A stretch of 64,000 nt of DNA, taken from NCBI RefSeq assembly GCF_020181615.1, contig NZ_CP084029.1, positions 310,001 to 374,000 on the forward strand, in the 5' to 3' direction. The stretch's first letter is position 1, and every line of letters begins with the position of its first letter. The notes beneath the pieces were generated by a model. That model saw nothing but the letters and a program-made list of their open reading frames with translations. It ran no database searches and was not told the origin of the DNA. This DNA is from [Mycobacterium] crassicus. GTDB taxonomy: Bacteria; Actinomycetota; Actinomycetes; Mycobacteriales; Mycobacteriaceae. This document shows positions 34,552 to 42,591 of this stretch, in pieces. The translations under genes and the position numbers were made by a program.

Positions 34552-35573
34552 CGAATGACGCTCTGGATCCGGCCGCCCTGCGGCGCTACCTCATCGCCAA
34601 CGACGTTCCGGTTCAAGGTGAACTCGCGGTCGAACTGATCGCCGGTGGCCGGTCGAATCTGACCTTCAAGGTCAGCGACGAGTCGTCGGCGTGGGTCGTT
34701 CGTCGACCACCGCTCGGCGGCCTCACCCCGTCGGCCCATGATGTGGGCCGCGAGTTCGTCGTCACCGAAAAGCTCTACGGCACCGGTGTTCCGATCGCGC
34801 GACCCGTGGCGCTCGACGTCGACGGCACGGTCTGCGGTGCACCGTTGACGGTGACGGAGTTTGTGACGGGCCGGGTCTATCGGCACAAGGACGATCTGGA
34901 CGCCGTGTCGGACGAGGAGCTGGCAGCCAACGCCTCGTCGCTGGTTCGGGTGCTGGTGGACCTGCATGCGGTCGACTACCGTGCGGTCGGGCTCGAATCC
35001 TTCGGCAGGCCGGACGGATTCCTGGAACGCCAGGTGCGACTGTGGGCCCGCCAATGGGAACTGGTCAAGACGCGCGGGGCCGATGACGCGCTGTCCGAGG
35101 ACGTCACGAAGCTGGCCGCGGCACTCGCCGAGGCCATCCCGCGGACATCGCGACCCTCGGTGGTGCACGGCGACTTCCGCATCGACAACACCATCTGCGA
35201 TCCCGAGCGGGCCGACGTCATCCGGGCCGTTGTGGACTGGGAGCTTTCAACACTGGGCGACCCGCTCACCGATATCGCCCTGATGTGTGTCTACCGGTCA
35301 CCGGCCTTCGACCTGGTGTTCGGCCACCCCGCCGCGTGGACCAGTCCACGCCTGCCGTCGGCCGACACCCTGGCCGAGCAGTACGCCCGGCTGTCCGGCC
35401 GCGACCTGAGCGACTGGAACTTCTACCTGGCGCTGGCGAACTTCAAAATCGGGGTGATCGCCGAGGGAATCACCCACCGGGCACAGCATGGTGCCAAAGA
35501 CGTGCAGAATGCCGGTGAAGCCGCACAAGCTGCGCCGGAGTTCATCGCTGCGGCGCGAAATGCGTTGAAGTGA
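34548..35573 (+). CDS. APH/ACAD10-11-like phosphotransferase
   Basis: A 341-residue kinase-fold protein of the aminoglycoside/choline phosphotransferase superfamily. Catalytic motifs are intact: RPSVVHGDFRIDNTICDPE (Brenner loop with catalytic Asp and Asn) and VVDWELSTLGDPLTDIALM (metal-binding Asp). A nucleotide-loop-like ELIAGGRSNLTFKV is near the start. GTG 34548 overlaps the dehydrogenase stop (GTGA), so both are translated together. By analogy with ACAD11 I infer that it phosphorylates a hydroxyacyl-CoA rather than an antibiotic. The frame is open further upstream, but only inside the dehydrogenase gene. Confidence 0.85.
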   Translation: MTNDALDPAALRRYLIANDVPVQGELAVELIAGGRSNLTFKVSDESSAWVVRRPPLGGLTPSAHDVGREFVVTEKLYGTGVPIARPVALDVDGTVCGAPLTVTEFVTGRVYRHKDDLDAVSDEELAANASSLVRVLVDLHAVDYRAVGLESFGRPDGFLERQVRLWARQWELVKTRGADDALSEDVTKLAAALAEAIPRTSRPSVVHGDFRIDNTICDPERADVIRAVVDWELSTLGDPLTDIALMCVYRSPAFDLVFGHPAAWTSPRLPSADTLAEQYARLSGRDLSDWNFYLALANFKIGVIAEGITHRAQHGAKDVQNAGEAAQAAPEFIAAARNALK

Positions 35574-35601
35574 CTGTGAAAGATCGAGAAGGGTGAGTCG
35601 G

Positions 35602-36363
35602 GTGAGCGTACTGGACAAGTTCCGTATGGACGACAGGGTCGTCGTGGTGACCGGGGCCTCCTCGGGCCTCGGCGTGTATTTCGCCCGGGCCTTCGCCGAG
35701 GTCGGCGCGGACGTCGTGCTGGCGGCGCGGCGGGTGGAGAAGCTCGAGCAGGCGGCCGAGCTCGTCACCGCTGCCGGACGCGCAGCCCTGTCGGTGGCGA
35801 CCGATGTCGCCGACCCGGCGGCGGCGGCCAGAATGGTCGAGGCCGCGATGGAGCGATTCGGTCGGGTCGATGTCTTGATCAACAACGCCGGGATCGGAAC
35901 GGCGCACCCTGCCACCCGGGAAACCCCCGAGCAGTTCCGGGAGGTGATCGACGTCAACCTCAACGGGGCCTACTGGGCGGCGCAGGCCTGCGGACGGGTG
36001 ATGCGGCCGGGCTCGTCGATCGTCAACATCTCCAGTGTCCTGGGCCTGACCACGGCCGGGCTGCCGCAGGCGGCGTACGCCGCCAGCAAGGCCGGACTGA
36101 TCGGGCTGACCCGCGACCTGGCCCAGCAGTGGGGGAGCCGAAAAGGTATTCGGGTCAATGCGATCGCGCCCGGCTTCTTCGCCTCGGAGATGACCGATCA
36201 GTACCGCCCGGGCTACCTGGACAGCGTCGCTCACCGCATCGTGTTGGGCCGAATGGGAGACCCGGAAGACCTCGCAGCCTCGGTCCTGTGGCTTGCTTCG
36301 GATGCCGGCGGGTATGTCACCGGGCAGACCATCGCGGTCGACGGCGGCTTCACGATCAACTAA
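35602..36363 (+). CDS. Short-chain dehydrogenase/reductase
   Basis: A 253-residue classical SDR. It has the cofactor motif VVVVTGASSGLGVYFARAF, VDVLINNAGIGTA, the catalytic Ser in NISSVLG and YAASKAGLIGL (Tyr/Lys), and the C-terminal DGGFTIN. Arg residues after the second beta strand (LAARRVEKL) suggest NADP(H) preference. GTG 35602 is preferred because AGAAGG lies 9 bases before it; GTG 35593 would have no spacing. It is 28 bp after the kinase gene in the same cluster and would oxidise or reduce a hydroxy/keto group of the pathway intermediate. Confidence 0.85.
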   Translation: MSVLDKFRMDDRVVVVTGASSGLGVYFARAFAEVGADVVLAARRVEKLEQAAELVTAAGRAALSVATDVADPAAAARMVEAAMERFGRVDVLINNAGIGTAHPATRETPEQFREVIDVNLNGAYWAAQACGRVMRPGSSIVNISSVLGLTTAGLPQAAYAASKAGLIGLTRDLAQQWGSRKGIRVNAIAPGFFASEMTDQYRPGYLDSVAHRIVLGRMGDPEDLAASVLWLASDAGGYVTGQTIAVDGGFTIN

Positions 36364-36701
36364 CCGGTGGTGTCGGAGAATCGGATGGGGTCCTCCGGCC
36401 GGCCGTAGTGTGCGTACCGCGCTTCCTCTTTCGTCTCATCGTCGTATCCGCTGAACTGCACCGAGAGCTCTTCGGCGAACAGCAACAGTTGTGGCGACTT
36501 GAGGATCTGCGGGTCGTCGATGTCGAAGACCCGTGGCGGTGCCTCGTCGAGCGACCGCTGCAGGCGGGCCAGCACGGCCTCCTGGCCCGGACGCACGGGT
36601 TGCAGGGCAGCGCTCACGCCGGCCGGCTCCACCCTGGCGAGCTCGGGTCCTTCCTGGCGAGTCTCGTTGTTGAAGTCCCGGACAACCAAGTAGAAGGTCA
36701 C
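36360..36701 (-). CDS. Hypothetical acidic protein
   Basis: I do not recognise this 113-residue protein. It begins MTFYLVVRDFNNETRQEGPE and has an acidic, proline-containing middle (DEAPPRVFDIDDPQILKSP) and a polar end. There is no signal peptide or membrane segment. Its stop overlaps the SDR stop by 4 bp, and its start is 44 bp from the divergent PucR-type gene. Codon usage looks like its neighbours, with a clear third-position GC pattern, and the frame fills the gap between two genes exactly. It is therefore probably real. Confidence 0.55.
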   Translation of the reverse strand: MTFYLVVRDFNNETRQEGPELARVEPAGVSAALQPVRPGQEAVLARLQRSLDEAPPRVFDIDDPQILKSPQLLLFAEELSVQFSGYDDETKEEARYAHYGRPEDPIRFSDTTG

Positions 36702-36733
36702 CGTGGCGAGGGTACTGCGTGTTGGATCCGCGC

Positions 36734-36745
36734 TAGCCTCGGCTG
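36734..36745 (+). promoter_or_regulatory. Leaderless -10 for the PucR-type gene
   Basis: TAGCCT followed by six bases and then ATG 36746. This is the spacing of leaderless mycobacterial promoters and supports the start chosen for the gene. Confidence 0.45.
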
Positions 36746-37831
36746 ATGGATCCCGAGCCGATCCGGCTGTCCCAGCTGGATTCCGGTGCCGCTGCGGTGC
36801 TGCGGCTCGTCGCGTATTTCGACGCGCTGGTGGAGTCGAGCGCCGATGCCGAGACGATCATCCGGTCGGCCGAGTCGGTCGCGCAATGCCCGCTCTCGGT
36901 GCAGTGGGTCTCGGCGACCGAGCCGGAGGTCCGGCTGGAGCGCGCAGGCTGCCCGCGCCAGCCGCTCGATGATGTCCTCCTGGACCGGGTGCGCCACGCG
37001 CTGCGGATGGCGGCGTCGCGGGCGGGAGCAACCGTCCGGTTGGGTGATCCCGCGTTGTTGGAACTGGTGTTGTCCGACAACGAATTACCCGCGGAGCGGG
37101 CACGCGCGATCCGGCTGTTGGGTCTCGATGAGTCTCGCGAGGTCCGGGTGCTGGCGGTGTCGGCGGGTTCCCCTGCCGAGGCGCTGCGCGTCGTCGTGCG
37201 CGAACTGGGTGACCAACCGGTGCGTTCGGTCACGATCGGCGCGGACACGGCGCTGCTGTGTTACAGCTCCGAGGACGCCCGGACACTGTCGGACCGGCTG
37301 GATGCGGCGATCATCGCGGCCTTTCCGCCACCGCTGCCGGCTCAGGTGGGCCGCGGGCCCTGGGTCGGGATCGGCGCCAAGACCACCGTGTTCGGGGCGG
37401 CGATGTCCTGGCAGCAGGCGCAGCGGGGGCTGCGGTTCGCTTCGTCCACCCACTACGGACGCCGGGCGGTCGCCTACGAACGGCTGAGTGTCCTGGAGTT
37501 GCTCGCCGACCTGCCGCTCGAGCAGGTGCTGCGGAACCACGACGTGGCGCGGATCAACGCGATCGCGGCGACACCGGCCGGTGCGCACGATGTCGACACC
37601 ACCGAAGCGTTCTGCGTGCTCGGTTCGCTGCGTCGCACCGCCACCCAGCTGCACCTGCATCACAGCACGGTGGCGGCGCGCATCGCCCACGTCGAGGCGG
37701 CGATGGGCTGGGATCTGGCCGACCCCGTCGATCGGTTCACGGCGACTCTGGTGCTCTTCGTACGGCGCATCGCGCTGTCCTCGGCCGAGCTCACCAGCGG
37801 CGAACCGACAAGCGTCGGGCGAATCCGATGA
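36746..37831 (+). CDS. PucR/CdaR-type transcriptional regulator
   Basis: A 361-residue regulator with the C-terminal PucR helix-turn-helix (about 295-345: TEAFCVLGSLRRTATQLHLH, then HSTVAARIAHVEAAMGWDL). The middle resembles the GGDEF-like domain found in CdaR proteins (VGIGAKTTVFGAAMSWQQAQ). The N-terminal 100 residues are a possible sensor without recognisable motif. It lies within the inserted catabolic cluster, between the SDR and the NTF2-like/CoA-ligase/oxygenase genes, and probably activates one of the two halves in response to a pathway substrate. An inverted repeat just downstream (37871-37890) precedes the next unit. Confidence 0.8.
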   Translation: MDPEPIRLSQLDSGAAAVLRLVAYFDALVESSADAETIIRSAESVAQCPLSVQWVSATEPEVRLERAGCPRQPLDDVLLDRVRHALRMAASRAGATVRLGDPALLELVLSDNELPAERARAIRLLGLDESREVRVLAVSAGSPAEALRVVVRELGDQPVRSVTIGADTALLCYSSEDARTLSDRLDAAIIAAFPPPLPAQVGRGPWVGIGAKTTVFGAAMSWQQAQRGLRFASSTHYGRRAVAYERLSVLELLADLPLEQVLRNHDVARINAIAATPAGAHDVDTTEAFCVLGSLRRTATQLHLHHSTVAARIAHVEAAMGWDLADPVDRFTATLVLFVRRIALSSAELTSGEPTSVGRIR

Positions 37832-37870
37832 TCCAGCAGACATGTGGCGGATGACCGGGTTAGCTCATGC

Positions 37871-37890
37871 GATCAGGATGATCCCTGATC
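37871..37890. promoter_or_regulatory. Inverted repeat before the NTF2-like/fadD/Rieske unit
   Basis: GATCAGG-N6-CCTGATC, perfect 7-bp arms, lies 32 bp before the GTG at 37922. It is a good candidate operator for the PucR-type protein encoded immediately upstream. Confidence 0.5.
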
Positions 37891-37921
37891 CCTTGCAACC
37901 CACTACGAGGAGTTCGCAAAC

Positions 37922-38485
37922 GTGGCCGTCATCGACCCCAGCCGGACCTGGGCCCCCTTGGAGAAGCGGTTGGCCGAAACCACCGATGAGCGGCACCGGG
38001 CCGCGCTCGAAGTGGTGATCGAGCACATGAAGGGCGAGGCTGCGCCCGACCTCGACCGGGTGATGGGGACGCTGAGCCCCGAGCCGGACTACCACTTCTG
38101 GATGGGCGGTCAGGACTTCGGTCCGAAGACCACCGAGGGAGTGCGCACCTATTACACGAACTTCATGGCGACCCGAACCGGAGTGTTGGAGTTCGCGATC
38201 GACCGGCTGGCCGTCGACGGCGACTGCGTGGTGACCGAGGGAGATATGAAACAGCTGTACCCGGGCGCCCTGGCCACCGCCATTCTCGGGGTGGAAGTCG
38301 ACGATCCGGACGCCGACTACTTGGTGGTGTATCGGCAGGTGCTGCTGTGGCCGCTCGATTCCGCCGGCAAGATCATCGGTGAGGATTCCTACTTCGCCGG
38401 CGTGCGCAGCGTGACCCCGGTGGCCCGCGAGGATCTTCCGCAGCAGTACATCGATCTCGTCCACGCGCCCGCGGCGAATGCGTAG
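37922..38485 (+). CDS. NTF2/SnoaL-like protein
   Basis: A 187-residue protein that looks like the NTF2/SnoaL fold: an N-terminal helix (EKRLAETTDERHRAALEVVI), then alternating strands with DYHFWMGGQDFGPKTTEGV, YYTNFMATRTG and VVTEGDMKQLYPG. Such proteins are often isomerases, cyclases or hydratases of polycyclic or steroid substrates, or accessory proteins to oxygenases. GAGGAG precedes GTG 37922. It overlaps the following CoA ligase by 8 bp and belongs with the ligase and a KshA-like oxygenase, so a ring-containing substrate is plausible. No specific function can be assigned. Confidence 0.7.
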   Translation: MAVIDPSRTWAPLEKRLAETTDERHRAALEVVIEHMKGEAAPDLDRVMGTLSPEPDYHFWMGGQDFGPKTTEGVRTYYTNFMATRTGVLEFAIDRLAVDGDCVVTEGDMKQLYPGALATAILGVEVDDPDADYLVVYRQVLLWPLDSAGKIIGEDSYFAGVRSVTPVAREDLPQQYIDLVHAPAANA

Positions 38486-40148
38486 CGATATCGCGGGCCT
38501 GCTGCTCGACCGCCTCGGCGACCGGCATCCGGGACTGCGTACCCGACAACAGGACTGGACCTGGGATGAGGTGGTTCGGGAATCGGCCGCGCGCGCCGCG
38601 TTGGCGTCGGCGTTGCGCCGGGACGGGCCGTTTCACATCGGTGTGCTGCTCGACAACGTGCCCGATTTCGTGTTCTGGCTCGGCGCCGGCGCGTTGGCGG
38701 GCGGGGTCATCGTCGGGATCAACCCGACCCGCGGTGATGCCGAGATGGCCGCGGAGATCCGCCACGCGGACTGCCAGCTGATCATCACCGACACCGCCGG
38801 ATCACACCGGCTTCGCGGCCTGGACCACGGACTGGACCCCGAGCGCGTACTGGTGATCGACGAGCCCGGCTACGCCGCCCGGGTCGACGAACACCGGGTG
38901 GAGCCGGCCGCCGCCGCGGGCGTGGGCCCCGAGTCACTGCTGCTGTTGTTGTTCACCTCCGGCACCACCGGCGCCTCCAAGGCGGTCAAGTGCAGCCAGG
39001 GGCGGCTGGTGCGGATCGCCGAGGCGGCCACCACCAAATTCGGTCATGCGCGCTCCGACATCGACTACTGCTGCATGCCGCTGTTCCACGGCAACGCGAT
39101 CATGGCGCTGTGGGCGCCCGCGCTGGCCAACGGAGCCACCATCTGCCTGACACCGAAGTTCTCCGCATCGCAGTTTCTGCCCGACGTGCGCTACTTCGGC
39201 GCGACGTTCTTCACCTACGTGGGCAAGGCGCTGGGCTACCTGATGGCCACCGCCGAACAACTCGATGACGCCGATAACGCCTTGGTCCGCGGCTTCGGTA
39301 CCGAGGCGTCGCCGCAGGATCAGGCGGAGTTCCTCCGCCGGTTCGGCGCCGTGCTGCACGAGGGATACGGGTCCAGCGAAGGCGGCAACGCCGCGATACC
39401 CGACCCGGCGGCACCGCCTGGAGCACTGGGCCGCCCGGCGCACGCGGGCATCGCCATCGTCGACCCGCAGACCCGGGCCGAGTGCGCCACCGCGATCCTC
39501 GACGAGCACGGCAGGGTGTCCAACGCCGACGATGCGGTCGGCGAGATCGTCGACAGGACCGGGGCCCGCGACTTCGAGGGCTACTACAAGAACGACACGG
39601 CGGACTCGGAAAAGATCCGCGACGGCTGGTACTGGACCGGCGACCTCGGCTACCGCGACGCGGCCGGCTTTCTGTACTTCGCCGGCCGCCGGGGCGACTG
39701 GATCCGGGTCGACGGCGAGAACACCTCCGCGCTGACCATCGAACAGGTGTTGCGCCGGCATCCGCTGATCATCAGTTCAGGCGTGTACGCGGTGCCGGAT
39801 CCCCGCTCCGGCGACCAGGTGATGGGGGCGGTCGAGGTCGCCGACCCCGACAGCTTCGACGCGGCAGCCTTCGCCGGGTACCTGGCCGCCCAGCCCGACT
39901 TGGGCCGCAAGGGTTTCCCGCGATTTCTGCGGATCTCGGCCGGCCTGCCGGTCACCGGCTCGAACAAGGTGCTCAAACGCGAACTGCAGGCGCAGCGGTG
40001 GCACACCGACGAACCGGTATACCGCTGGGTCGGGCGGGGTACCCCCGAGTACATCCGCATGACCGACGACGACAAGCGTTTGCTGGACGCCGAATTCACC
40101 TCCTACGGCCGGCAAAGCTACCTGCGAGGCGAAGGGTGGAGACGATGA
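38478..40148 (+). CDS. Acyl-CoA synthetase / AMP-dependent ligase
   Basis: A 556-residue adenylate-forming ligase. Signature motifs are LLFTSGTTGASKAVKCSQG (phosphate loop), LHEGYGSSEGGNA, WYWTGDLGYRD and the C-terminal lysine motif TGSNKVLKRELQAQ. It resembles mycobacterial FadD enzymes (FadD17 group), which activate fatty or steroid-derived acids to acyl-CoA through an acyl-AMP. It overlaps the NTF2-like gene by 8 bp, and its stop overlaps the oxygenase start by 4 bp. The substrate is unknown; the KshA-like neighbour hints at a cyclic or terpenoid acid. Confidence 0.88.
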   Translation: MRSDIAGLLLDRLGDRHPGLRTRQQDWTWDEVVRESAARAALASALRRDGPFHIGVLLDNVPDFVFWLGAGALAGGVIVGINPTRGDAEMAAEIRHADCQLIITDTAGSHRLRGLDHGLDPERVLVIDEPGYAARVDEHRVEPAAAAGVGPESLLLLLFTSGTTGASKAVKCSQGRLVRIAEAATTKFGHARSDIDYCCMPLFHGNAIMALWAPALANGATICLTPKFSASQFLPDVRYFGATFFTYVGKALGYLMATAEQLDDADNALVRGFGTEASPQDQAEFLRRFGAVLHEGYGSSEGGNAAIPDPAAPPGALGRPAHAGIAIVDPQTRAECATAILDEHGRVSNADDAVGEIVDRTGARDFEGYYKNDTADSEKIRDGWYWTGDLGYRDAAGFLYFAGRRGDWIRVDGENTSALTIEQVLRRHPLIISSGVYAVPDPRSGDQVMGAVEVADPDSFDAAAFAGYLAAQPDLGRKGFPRFLRISAGLPVTGSNKVLKRELQAQRWHTDEPVYRWVGRGTPEYIRMTDDDKRLLDAEFTSYGRQSYLRGEGWRR

Positions 40149-41278
40149 GTGACTGCGCGATCCGGGAGCTGGACCACGGCACTCCCCGGACCCGGTACGC
40201 CCGGGGATGGCACTGTCTGGGGCTGGCCGAGACCTTCCGAGACGGCAAACCGCACGGCATCAACGCTTTTGGAACCCGGCTGGTGGCATTCGCCGACTCC
40301 GACGGTGCCGTGCACGTGCTGGACGGCTACTGCCGGCACATGGGCGCCGACCTGTCCCGGGGCACGGTCAAGGGCGACACCCTGGCCTGCCCGTTCCATG
40401 ACTGGCGTTGGCAGGGCTCGACCGGCCGGTGTGCCATGGTGCCCTACGCCAAACGGGCGCCGCGGATGGCGCGTACCCGGCGGTGGCCCACCTGCGAGGT
40501 CAACGGTCAACTGCTGATGTGGCACGACCCGGAGGGCTCGACGCCACCTCCGGAACTGACCCCGCCCCAGATCGAGGGAATGGACGCCGGCAGATGGTCG
40601 CCGTGGCAATGGGATTCGGTCCTGATCGAAGGCTCCAACTGCCGAGAGATCATCGACAACATCGTCGACATGGCGCACTTCTTCTACATCCACCACTCGT
40701 ATCCGACCTACTTCAAGAACGTCATCGAAGGCAGCTGCGCCAGCCAGTTCATGGAGAGCAAGGTCCGCCCCGATTCCCCGGGCGCCGACAAACTGTGGGA
40801 GGGCACCTATCTGCGCTCCGAGGCGACCTACTTCGGGCCGGCCTACATGATCAACTGGTTGCACAATGACCTCGCGCCGGGCTTCACCGCTGAGATCGCG
40901 CTGATCAACTGCCACTACCCGGTCACGCAGAACTCCTTCATGCTGCAGTGGGGTGTCGCGGTCCAGCAGATGCCGAACCTGCCGGCCGAGAAGGCCACCA
41001 AGCTGGCTGCGGCGATGAGCCGCTCGTTCGGTGCGGGATTCCTCGAGGACGTCGAGATCTGGAAGCACAAGGCGCCCGTCGAAAACCCCTTGCTCACCGA
41101 CGACGACGGCCCGGTGTACCAGCTGCGCCGCTGGTACGAGCAGTTCTACGTCGACGCCGCCGACGTCACCCCCGACATGACCGACCGGTTCGAGGTGGAG
41201 GTCGACACCACCCACGCGTTCAGCCACTGGGAGAAGGAAGTCGAGGCGAACCTGGCCGCCGGCATCACCGTGCCCTGA
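40145..41278 (+). CDS. KshA-like Rieske oxygenase
   Basis: A 377-residue Rieske non-heme iron oxygenase. The [2Fe-2S] ligands are CRH (Cys63, His65) and CPFH (Cys82, His85); the mononuclear iron site is DMAHFFYIHH (Asp175, His178, His183). The catalytic half (SYFGPxxMINWLHN-like and NCHYPVTQNSFMLQWGV) closely resembles 3-ketosteroid 9-alpha-hydroxylase KshA, including QLRRWYEQFYVDAADV. It needs an external reductase such as KshB, which is not in the window. The ATG overlaps the ligase stop (ATGA). KshA paralogues differ in substrate, so a steroid, bile acid or terpenoid substrate is an inference. Confidence 0.88.
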   Translation: MSDCAIRELDHGTPRTRYARGWHCLGLAETFRDGKPHGINAFGTRLVAFADSDGAVHVLDGYCRHMGADLSRGTVKGDTLACPFHDWRWQGSTGRCAMVPYAKRAPRMARTRRWPTCEVNGQLLMWHDPEGSTPPPELTPPQIEGMDAGRWSPWQWDSVLIEGSNCREIIDNIVDMAHFFYIHHSYPTYFKNVIEGSCASQFMESKVRPDSPGADKLWEGTYLRSEATYFGPAYMINWLHNDLAPGFTAEIALINCHYPVTQNSFMLQWGVAVQQMPNLPAEKATKLAAAMSRSFGAGFLEDVEIWKHKAPVENPLLTDDDGPVYQLRRWYEQFYVDAADVTPDMTDRFEVEVDTTHAFSHWEKEVEANLAAGITVP

Positions 41279-41285
41279 TCGCGGA

Positions 41286-42524
41286 TCAGCTTCCCTTCCG
41301 GCCCCACGGGCTGTAGTCGGCGATCAGCTCTTCCTGGGGTGGGCGGTGCGACTCCGGGACATGCTGCAGGTTGATCCGGACCCGGTACCAGATCGAACTC
41401 GGACCGCGCATGCCGTCGAGCAGCACATCCTCCGGCGCCAGCTGTTTCGCCGCCGCGGCGTTCCGTTCCCGCCAGATGTCCAGGGCAGCCACCGCCTCGT
41501 CACGGGTCTTGGTGCGGGCGATCTCGATCAACGGCAGCGGTGACGTGCGCCGGCCGTCGACGCTCTTGCGCGCGCCGGGTGGCGCCTTCTCGGCCGGGCC
41601 CTGCTCCTCGGCCAGTTCCAGCAGCGACTCCAACCCGCCGGCTCTCCCCTTTTCCTCGTGCAGGCCTTCCCAGGGATCGCCGATCCGCGCGAAGCGGTCC
41701 GGCACCGTGTCCAGCGTGAACGACGCCGGGTCCACGTCGGCGACCTCGTCCCAGAACAGCGGCGTCGACACCCGGGCGTCACCAGTGGCCCGCACCGAGT
41801 ACGCCGAGGCGACCGTGCGGTCCTTGGCGTTCTGATTGAAGTCCACGAAGACGCCGTGCCGCTCTTCTTTCCACCACCGGCTGGTCGCCAACTGCGGTGC
41901 GCGCCGCTCGATCTCGCGGGCCACCGCCTGTGCCGCCAGCCGCACCTGGCCGAACTCCCACTGCGGTGCGATCCGCGCGTAGACGTGCATACCTCGCGAG
42001 CCCGACGTCTTCGGCCACGCCGTCAGCCCGTGATCGGCCAGCACTTCGCGGGCCAGCAGGGTCACCTCGACGATCTCCGGCCAGCCGACGCCCGGCATCG
42101 GATCGAGGTCGACCCGCAGCTCGTCGGGATGGTCGAGGTCGCCGGCGAGCACCGGGTGCGGGTTGAGATCCACACACCCCAGGTTGATCACCCAGGCCAA
42201 CCCGGCCGCGTCGTCGACGACGACCTCCTGCGCCGACCGGCCGGACGCATAGCGCAGCTCCGCGACCGACACCCAGTCCGGGCGGTTGGCCGGTGCCCGC
42301 TTCTGGAAGACGGCTTCGGCGTCGATGCCGTCGACGAAGCGTTTGAGGATCATCGGCCGCCCCGCGACGCCGCGCAACGCACCGTCGGCCACCGACAGGT
42401 AATACCGAATCAGGTCCAGTTTGCTGCGTGGTGCGGCACCGTCGCGGCCGGGGAACACCACCCTGTCCGGGTGGGTGACTACCACCCGTCGTCCCGCCAC
42501 CTCCAGCGACAACCCGCCGGCCAT
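41286..42524 (-). CDS. LigD-type polymerase domain protein (Rv0269c-like)
   Basis: A 412-residue archaeo-eukaryotic primase-type polymerase like the PolDom of LigD, matching Rv0269c. Catalytic motifs are visible: ELRVDLDPMPGVGW (metal-binding Asp-x-Asp), KTSGSRGMHVYARI (nucleotide-binding His) and VFVDFNQNAKDRTVASAYSV (third Asp). It may add ribonucleotides in end joining or gap repair. ATG 42524 gives the family start; ATG 42533 is equally open and neither has a ribosome site. It converges with the oxygenase gene and is divergent from fadD2 by 67 bp, as in M. tuberculosis. Confidence 0.9.
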   Translation of the reverse strand: MAGGLSLEVAGRRVVVTHPDRVVFPGRDGAAPRSKLDLIRYYLSVADGALRGVAGRPMILKRFVDGIDAEAVFQKRAPANRPDWVSVAELRYASGRSAQEVVVDDAAGLAWVINLGCVDLNPHPVLAGDLDHPDELRVDLDPMPGVGWPEIVEVTLLAREVLADHGLTAWPKTSGSRGMHVYARIAPQWEFGQVRLAAQAVAREIERRAPQLATSRWWKEERHGVFVDFNQNAKDRTVASAYSVRATGDARVSTPLFWDEVADVDPASFTLDTVPDRFARIGDPWEGLHEEKGRAGGLESLLELAEEQGPAEKAPPGARKSVDGRRTSPLPLIEIARTKTRDEAVAALDIWRERNAAAAKQLAPEDVLLDGMRGPSSIWYRVRINLQHVPESHRPPQEELIADYSPWGRKGS

Positions 42525-42591
42525 GACCGACATGTTAGCCAGAGGGCGAATCCGCTGCCCGACGGCGACCTGCGTCACATAAGGTTGTGCC

